From a virus: DNA of 20,343 nt. Every line of letters starts with the position of its first letter. Within the stretch, counting starts at the first letter, position 1. The notes under the pieces were generated by a model. That model had not been told where the DNA came from, searched no databases, and was given only the letters and a program-made list of their open reading frames with translations. The stretch is from IMG/VR virus record IMGVR_UViG_3300017725_000105, positions 1-20,343 of that record; one strand, given 5' to 3'. Shown here one piece after another: positions 14,528-20,343 of this stretch. The position numbers were made by a program, and so were the translations under genes.

Positions 14528-17371
14528 ATGGAACAAATAGTAAATTCAATACACAATCAATACCCTTGGGCTAGTGAAGAAACGGCAACTCGTTTAGCTG
14601 AACTTACTAGATCAAGTAATATTAAAAGCACCGCCTTGGCTGTGGCTATTGGTAATGTATTCAATCAGTCCGAAGGAAATGCTATTAAACAGTCTATTGC
14701 AAGCGCATTGCGAGATGTCGATTTAGCAGGTAAAAGAGCAGAAGAAACTATAGACGATATTAAAAAGAGCATCAAAAGTTCTACTAATATTATGGGTAGT
14801 GCAAGTGGAATAGAGGCTATATCAGAACTTACATATGCTGGTACACAAGCATTACACAAACTTACAAAAGCATCCACCAGTTCTGTGGGAGCAGGCAAAG
14901 CAGGAGCCGCACTTAAAGGGGTTTTAAACTATGGAACAGGAGCCGCTGTAGGTGTAGCTGCAATTGGTACAGTGTTTACTAAGTTGATGACAGAACAAGA
15001 AAAACAACTAAGACAGCTGATTGATTATGGTATGGTTGTTGGCGATACCCAATTGTTTACTGACCTTAGAGGAAGAGTAGCACAGTTAGGTATGAGTTTG
15101 GGAGATTTTAGCAGTGTAATAGAAAAAACAAAGCCTATGATGACTCGTGTGTCAAACAACACATTTGAAGGACAAATGCAATTTGCAGAGTTTGTAGCAA
15201 ATAGTTACAGTGATAAAACAGCCAAAAGGTTTGGATACAGTATACAAGAATACGCCAATGTACTTGCACAAGAAGCCGCTATGCTTTATGAAACAAATCA
15301 GATACAAGATTTTGGTCTACAGACGCAAGCTAAAATTATTAAAACTTTTGAAACTGTAAATAATTTAAGTTTATTTTTAGCCGATAATATCGGAGTACAA
15401 CGTAGTGAGCAGTTACGACTACGATCTGAGGCATCAGAAAACGAAGAATTTAGCCATGCTTTGAGACAAAATGGAGAATATATTACACAACAATTTGGTA
15501 ATGAAGCACAAAGAAATATTAAAGAGGGAAATGAACTTCTTAATATCATATTCACTGCTGGGCTTGGTGAAGAGTTTGCAAAAGAATCTCAACAAATATT
15601 TGCAAACGCTTTGAGCGACATAAGTTTTGATACTAGTATTGTAAACAATGCAAGTGCTGATTTTATAAAAACGTTGCAAGTAATAAGTCCTGACGCAGCA
15701 AGTCAATATGTAGGACTAATGGAAGATGTATTACAAGGAAAAATTTCAAGACAGGATGCAGTACTTAGAGGAAGAGAATTTATACAAGCTATAAATGAAA
15801 GTGAATCTAAATTAAGTATCGATGATATTGGAATGAGGGCAACAGAATTAAGAGCGCAAACTGCACTTATACCAAAATCATTTATGAATTTTACAGAAGA
15901 AGAATTTTTAGAACAATTAGAAAGTGGTAGTACAATGGCAGATACTGCTGGTAAGTCTATTGATCAAATTAGTGCAGTATCTATTGCATTTAAAGAAGCA
16001 CAAAATACCATAACTCCAGGATTTGAAACAACAGAAGAAATGTTTGGTCTTGTAACAAAAGCAGGAGAAAACTTTGGTAAAGTTTGGATAAACTTATTTG
16101 GTATAGAAAATGTAAGGACTTTAGAAGAGAGAAGAAAAAGAAATCTAAATGATGTAATCAGAAATGAAAGCGCAGATGCAAAAGTAGAAATGTATGATAA
16201 CTTTGGAGCTTCTGCACAATCAGATCCAGTTAATGAGGTAGTACAAAACTCAGAAACTATATACCATTTAGAACAGCAAATTCAGAATTTGGAAACTGAA
16301 GTAAGTGACGTACAGGCACAAATTGACAAGAAGCAAAAAAGAATTGATATAATTAATCAAGATGTAAGACCTGATAACTCAGTAAACCAAGCATTGCTTA
16401 CAAAAATTCAGACTGAGATTGACGAACTAACTTCACAAGTGTCAGAATCTATTGCAAACCTAGCAACATATAATGAAGAAGTTACACAACTAAAAGAACA
16501 AAATGCTAAAGCTAATTTTAGAATGAGAGATACTACTTCTGAAGATAGTACTGCACCAGAAATAGAAACACCTTTAATGAATTCTCCTATAACATCTTTG
16601 CTAGACTTAATTGGTAAAGGAGAGGGATCTTATGATAGTAGTAATAGAGGAACATCAGGCGGCAGTATCGTAGGCAGTACCCACAGTACTAGTAGAGATG
16701 GTAGAATGTTATCAGAAATGACATTTGCAGATATATTTAAACATCAGAGTATAGATGACCCGCATAATGAAGATAGACTATTTGCAGTAGGCAAGTACCA
16801 AATTATACCTAGTACAATGCAAGAAATATTTCCACATAGTGGACTTAGTTTAGACGATAAATTTACACAAGAAAATCAAGATAAATTAGGTTTATTGTTG
16901 TTACAAGGAAACAATGGTTATAGTAAACGTCCAGAACTGTCAGCATATTTGCAAGGGGAAGACGTATCTCTTAGAACTGCAATGATATCCTTTGCAAGAG
17001 AATGGGCAAGTTTGCCACATCCTGATACTGGAAACAGTGTATATGGTGATGGAAACCGTGCAAGTCATAGTGTAAGTGAAGTTGAAGCTGTATTAAGAAA
17101 AGTGAGAAAAGCAACCTTAGAAGAACAAGGAAGAATAGATTATGTAGAACCGGCTACATTAAGCGAAGCACAATTAAGAAAGCAACGCTTGGAAGAAGAA
17201 ATTTCTTCTTTAAGAGAGCCAACTACTGGAAAAATCACACAGTCACAAAATAGTTTAACTGAAAAAAGAAAACAGATATCATTATTAGAACAAGAACTAG
17301 CACAAGTTATTAATTCTATTAACAATGAATTAAGTAGTGAAAATGCAAAGGAGTTAAACAATAATGGCTAA
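14528..17371 (+). CDS. Tape-measure-like virion protein with GH104-type lytic transglycosylase domain
   Basis: A 947-aa protein with no clear ribosome site before its ATG. Residues 131-154 (GVLNYGTGAAVGVAAIGTVF) are hydrophobic. A long helical body follows, with a coiled coil at about 576-668 (LEQQIQNLETEVSDVQAQID). Residues about 685-865 look like the phage lambda R lysozyme/GH104 family: IGKGEGSYDSSNRG with likely catalytic Glu699, VGKYQIIPSTMQEIF, and REWASLPHPDTG (about 823-834; lambda R has NIWASLP in the same place). This domain would cut glycan strands during DNA injection. A second coiled coil (about 878-943) ends the protein. It overlaps the next gene by 8 nt. Residues about 135-290 look similar in layout to the next protein. 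The domain call is good; the tape-measure role is inferred from length, helicity and neighbour. Confidence 0.72.
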   Translation: MEQIVNSIHNQYPWASEETATRLAELTRSSNIKSTALAVAIGNVFNQSEGNAIKQSIASALRDVDLAGKRAEETIDDIKKSIKSSTNIMGSASGIEAISELTYAGTQALHKLTKASTSSVGAGKAGAALKGVLNYGTGAAVGVAAIGTVFTKLMTEQEKQLRQLIDYGMVVGDTQLFTDLRGRVAQLGMSLGDFSSVIEKTKPMMTRVSNNTFEGQMQFAEFVANSYSDKTAKRFGYSIQEYANVLAQEAAMLYETNQIQDFGLQTQAKIIKTFETVNNLSLFLADNIGVQRSEQLRLRSEASENEEFSHALRQNGEYITQQFGNEAQRNIKEGNELLNIIFTAGLGEEFAKESQQIFANALSDISFDTSIVNNASADFIKTLQVISPDAASQYVGLMEDVLQGKISRQDAVLRGREFIQAINESESKLSIDDIGMRATELRAQTALIPKSFMNFTEEEFLEQLESGSTMADTAGKSIDQISAVSIAFKEAQNTITPGFETTEEMFGLVTKAGENFGKVWINLFGIENVRTLEERRKRNLNDVIRNESADAKVEMYDNFGASAQSDPVNEVVQNSETIYHLEQQIQNLETEVSDVQAQIDKKQKRIDIINQDVRPDNSVNQALLTKIQTEIDELTSQVSESIANLATYNEEVTQLKEQNAKANFRMRDTTSEDSTAPEIETPLMNSPITSLLDLIGKGEGSYDSSNRGTSGGSIVGSTHSTSRDGRMLSEMTFADIFKHQSIDDPHNEDRLFAVGKYQIIPSTMQEIFPHSGLSLDDKFTQENQDKLGLLLLQGNNGYSKRPELSAYLQGEDVSLRTAMISFAREWASLPHPDTGNSVYGDGNRASHSVSEVEAVLRKVRKATLEEQGRIDYVEPATLSEAQLRKQRLEEEISSLREPTTGKITQSQNSLTEKRKQISLLEQELAQVINSINNELSSENAKELNNNG

Positions 17372-20291
17372 GGTACATAATATAACATTACCTGATGGTA
17401 CTACAATACCTGTACCTGCATGGGCTACAGAAGATACTATGACACAAGTTGCTGGATACATGGCAGCGTCTAATAAAGTAGATCAAAAGTTTTTAGGATT
17501 AATGAAGGGCTTAGGAGCAGACGTAACTGACCTTCAACGAGAAATATCAAGTCTAGTAACTGGTGTAAAAAACACCACTAAAAATGAAACTGCATTAGAT
17601 GCGGCAGACGCAACGAGCAAAGGCTTTAAAAATATAGCAAACTCTGTAATGAAAGCAAGTAACTTTTTTGGTGATGCTGAAAAACCAATGACAAGTTTAG
17701 TATCAGCAACAGGTACTTTAACAGATGGTCTTAAAGGTCTTGATGAAGGATTTATTAAAAGACTCATGCCAGAAGGAAGCGCCTTAGGAAAGTTTTTTGG
17801 TAAGTTTGGAGGTACATTGGATGTAGCTACAGATGCTGGTCTTGCTTTGTTAGGTTGGAATGCGGCCAAATTTGAACAGTTTGCAGATGCACAAAAATTA
17901 GCATTAGAAGCAGGTGCAATATTCTATAGCAGTGGAGATCAATTTGATCAACTTTATAGCCGTAGTATGGATGCAGGCGTATCTTATAATAATATGATGG
18001 AAGCTGTAAATCAATTTGGTGGTACATTAACTGGATTAGGTGGAAGTGTAAGTGCAGGAACGGATAACTTTATACATATGTTTGATAATCTAAACGATAT
18101 GGCAGACGGGTTTGGTGATTTGGGACTTACTTCTAAAGATATGCTTAATCAATACGGACAGTTTTTAGAGTACGCACGTTTAAGTGGTCGTTTAGGAAAT
18201 GCTACTCTGGATGCAGGTGATAAAATTAACAAATCATTTATTGATTTAACTATAGAGTCAGCAGGTTTGGCAAACCTTACAGCATTAAGTAAAAGTGAAG
18301 CTATGTCAAGACAATTAGCCGCAATGACAGAACCACTAACTGCACTAGGTAAACAAACTTTACTAAACAACGGATTAACTGCTCAAGCAGCAATGGTAGA
18401 TACATTTGTAGGTCAATTAGGAATGATTGCACCAGAGGCTCCAGAGTTTCAAGGAGTGTTAGATGCAATAAGTAGGGAACTCGCAGAAACAAGTGATAAT
18501 ATTGAAACTTTTGATATTGGACGTAGACTTGATGGTAATTTGCGTGGTGCATTGGATACAGCACTGGGTACTGATTTCATTCCAACAATAAATGAAGCAA
18601 TTAGAACTGGTAATATGGCTAATGCAGATGCAGAGACATATATTATTAGATCCTTGGCAAATGTAAATCAAACCAAACTTGCAAGTGCTGGAGCTGCATC
18701 AGGAAGTATATTAAGACTAGTACAAGATATACAAGCAAGTGGATTTATTATAGAGAAAAACTTTAGTAACTATTTAAAAATGTCAAAATCTGACAGAGAA
18801 AAATATAATAAAGAATTTGGCGAAGCAATGGGTGTATCAGGTAAAAGTGTAGTAATTATGAATAAAGCTACAGAGCAGTTTTACCAATTACAAGATGCTT
18901 TAACCTTTCCTATGCAAACCACCGCAGATACTTTTGAATTTATAGCAGAAGGATTGCAAAAAGGTGCGGCAAAGATTAAAGAGTTTTTTGGACTTTCAAG
19001 TGAGGAAGATGATTTTGGGTCAGTTATTAAAGAAGATGGAAACCAAACACCATCAGTAGATTCAACAAATCCTATACCAGGAAATGGAAACTCTCCTACA
19101 CAAAGAGTTCCGGTACCCAACACAAGTACTGTTTTTGATCCTAGTGGAAATGAAGTAGAAAGCGAAGATATAAACTATACTGAAGATTCAGAACAGACGG
19201 CTGAAAATCTAAACAGTTTAAGTGAACATGTAAGAGATAGATTCAAGGGAACAATATCAGAATTTAATGAAACATATGGAGGTGAAGGATATAGACTATT
19301 ACTAGCTGAAGGGTACAGATCAGTACAAGACTCTAATGAATTATATAATAGTGGAGAAATATCTACACCAGGAGGACAAAGTTATCATAATTATGGTATG
19401 GCTGGAGACTTTTTAATATATAAAGACGGAGAGCTAATACAAAACGACAATAACAGTGAATACACATTATTATCAGAGATTGCAAATAGGCATGGATTAA
19501 ATAACCCTGTAAATAACGATACTGGGCATTTTCAACCTAGTGAAATGCCAGTTGCAGTTCCTGTAGAGTTGTCCACTATAGCAAAAACTAGTAGCGGAAA
19601 TAGATCTCTAATGGAGCAACAGGCAGTTGAGATGAGTGAAAAAATATTAGAAAATGGTAACACTGAGTCTCCTGAACCAGCATCTATTCCAGACAGAACA
19701 ACAGAAACTGATAATCCAAGTGAACAAAGACGTACAGTAAATTCTGACTTTGGCATGAGAGAACTATTAGAAGCAGATAGCGATTTATATGAACAATTAA
19801 CAGCCGCTTATAATGACCATGTTAAAAATACATTATCAGAACTTGATAGAAGAGCTAATCGCGGTGACAAAGCTAGAGCAAGAATGAAAGCTACAAATGA
19901 AGTTTATCCATTATTTGCTGATAGAATTAATGAAGCATTGGGTCGAGAAGCTGTTACAGTAACAAGTAGAAGAATGGGAGGCTCAGTTGGATCTAATAAA
20001 CCATATGTTGTGGGCGACCAATTAGGAATGGAAAATGCAGAATTATTTGTACCAGAAGAATCTGGGACAATTGTTAATAATACAGACTTTAAAACTATGC
20101 TACAAAATTCAAGTAACTTGACAAATACTGATAATAGTAGTATAATAGAGGATCTAGAAAAAGAATATGATAATTTATTGCTACAAAAAGCAGAAGCTGT
20201 ATCTACTGCACTAGCATTGAAAGATACAATAAAACTTATTCACGGTACAAAGCATCAAAAAGCACGTATTGATAGAATAAATTCAGCATAA
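17364..20291 (+). CDS. Tail tape measure-like protein with M15-type peptidoglycan peptidase domain
   Basis: A 975-aa protein with an AAGGAG ribosome site 10 nt before the ATG and an 8-nt overlap with the preceding gene. The N-terminus (ITLPDGTTIPVPAWATEDTM) is distinct, then a long helical body follows. Residues about 645-725 match L-alanyl-D-glutamate/M15 peptidases: EGYRSVQDSNELYNSG, SYHNYGMAGDF and DTGHFQ. The presumed zinc ligands His675, Asp682 and His722 and catalytic Asp719 keep the H-x6-D and D-x2-H spacing of phage T5 endolysin. Residues about 870-905 carry a motif common at tape measure C-termini (GGSVGSNKPYVVGDQLG followed by AELFVPEESGTIVNN). A coiled coil closes the protein. It likely sets tail length and cleaves peptide cross-bridges on infection. 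T4 gp29 (590 aa) has no such domain. Confidence 0.75.
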   Translation: MAKVHNITLPDGTTIPVPAWATEDTMTQVAGYMAASNKVDQKFLGLMKGLGADVTDLQREISSLVTGVKNTTKNETALDAADATSKGFKNIANSVMKASNFFGDAEKPMTSLVSATGTLTDGLKGLDEGFIKRLMPEGSALGKFFGKFGGTLDVATDAGLALLGWNAAKFEQFADAQKLALEAGAIFYSSGDQFDQLYSRSMDAGVSYNNMMEAVNQFGGTLTGLGGSVSAGTDNFIHMFDNLNDMADGFGDLGLTSKDMLNQYGQFLEYARLSGRLGNATLDAGDKINKSFIDLTIESAGLANLTALSKSEAMSRQLAAMTEPLTALGKQTLLNNGLTAQAAMVDTFVGQLGMIAPEAPEFQGVLDAISRELAETSDNIETFDIGRRLDGNLRGALDTALGTDFIPTINEAIRTGNMANADAETYIIRSLANVNQTKLASAGAASGSILRLVQDIQASGFIIEKNFSNYLKMSKSDREKYNKEFGEAMGVSGKSVVIMNKATEQFYQLQDALTFPMQTTADTFEFIAEGLQKGAAKIKEFFGLSSEEDDFGSVIKEDGNQTPSVDSTNPIPGNGNSPTQRVPVPNTSTVFDPSGNEVESEDINYTEDSEQTAENLNSLSEHVRDRFKGTISEFNETYGGEGYRLLLAEGYRSVQDSNELYNSGEISTPGGQSYHNYGMAGDFLIYKDGELIQNDNNSEYTLLSEIANRHGLNNPVNNDTGHFQPSEMPVAVPVELSTIAKTSSGNRSLMEQQAVEMSEKILENGNTESPEPASIPDRTTETDNPSEQRRTVNSDFGMRELLEADSDLYEQLTAAYNDHVKNTLSELDRRANRGDKARARMKATNEVYPLFADRINEALGREAVTVTSRRMGGSVGSNKPYVVGDQLGMENAELFVPEESGTIVNNTDFKTMLQNSSNLTNTDNSSIIEDLEKEYDNLLLQKAEAVSTALALKDTIKLIHGTKHQKARIDRINSA

Positions 20292-20294
20292 ATA
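20287..20294 (+). promoter_or_regulatory. Late promoter before the gene at 20317
   Basis: CATAAATACATATT overlaps the stop codon of the tape-measure gene. The expected start near 20300 would give a 17-nt leader with an AAAGGA ribosome site (20304-20309) before the ATG at 20317. Its spacing relative to a real gene start supports use of the CATAAATA variant. Confidence 0.6.
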
Positions 20295-20316
20295 CATATT
20301 ATTAAAGGACATTAAA

Positions 20317-20343
20317 ATGGCAGGCTGGAAAAAGCATTTTACA
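20317..20343 (+). CDS. Start of a further gene (partial, 9 codons)
   Basis: ATG with AAAGGA 7 nt upstream and a late promoter before it; the visible residues are MAGWKKHFT. Too short to identify. Direction and context suggest another virion gene. Confidence 0.55.

Noticed and set aside
14466-14549. Longer gp26 start at 14549
   Set aside because: The extension covers the promoter region and lacks gp26-like residues, while ATG 14465 has GGAGA at the right distance.
15298-15706. Minus-strand ORFs inside the first tape-measure gene
   Set aside because: Cys/Phe/Ser-rich translations typical of the reverse of AT-rich helical coding sequence; no start signals.

Overview
The window is a piece of an AT-rich T4-like contractile-tailed phage genome (myovirus). 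It carries homologues of the T4 baseplate and replication/recombination genes (gp6, gp25, gp5, gp53, gp26, gp46, gp47, gp55) and several elements matching the T4 late promoter core TATAAATA. The gene content and low GC resemble marine T4-like phages of cyanobacteria or SAR11. That host guess is inference, and no host-specific gene (photosynthesis, PhoH, etc.) is seen here. No tRNA, CRISPR array, insertion sequence or integrase was found.

Layout. (1) 1-7944, minus strand: one tightly coupled late operon. In transcription order it holds a nucleotidyltransferase, a tail-tube-initiator-like protein, gp53-like LysM protein, gp27-like hub, gp5 spike without lysozyme domain, a lysozyme-fold protein that has lost catalytic residues, an HNH nuclease, gp25 and gp6 (cut by the window edge). 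(2) 7945-8033: divergent control region with a T4-type late promoter to the left and a near-consensus sigma70 promoter to the right. (3) 8034-12447, plus strand: gp55 late sigma factor, gp47/gp46 (Mre11/Rad50-like), a 59-aa unknown and a PD-(D/E)XK nuclease, all with abutting or overlapping ends. (4) 12448-12983: about 530 non-coding bases containing a probable structured RNA of roughly 300 nt with a strong intrinsic terminator, followed by an AT-rich leader with small hairpins. (5) 12984-13424: unknown protein. (6) 13411-14465, minus strand: gp26-like protein overlapped by a second ORF in the -1 frame, with a textbook frameshift signal. (7) 14466-14527: face-to-face late promoters forming an inverted repeat. 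(8) 14528-20291, plus strand: two large tape-measure-like virion proteins, each with a different peptidoglycan hydrolase domain, then the start of another gene.

How it works together (inference). The sigma70 promoter lets host RNA polymerase make gp55 and the recombination nucleases. gp55 then redirects polymerase to the TATAAATA-type promoters that drive the baseplate operon, the gp26 unit and the tape-measure unit. The tail parts encoded here cover the central hub, tube start, wedge and the proteins that would set tail length and open the cell wall.

The most notable observations are: a complete -1 frameshift signal (A AAT TTT, 5-nt spacer, 7-bp hairpin) joining gp26 to the next ORF, as in tail assembly chaperones; an undescribed-looking structured RNA; and wall-cutting activity apparently moved from the gp5 spike to two tandem, probably paralogous tape-measure-like proteins while a lysozyme-fold protein in the baseplate operon has become catalytically dead.
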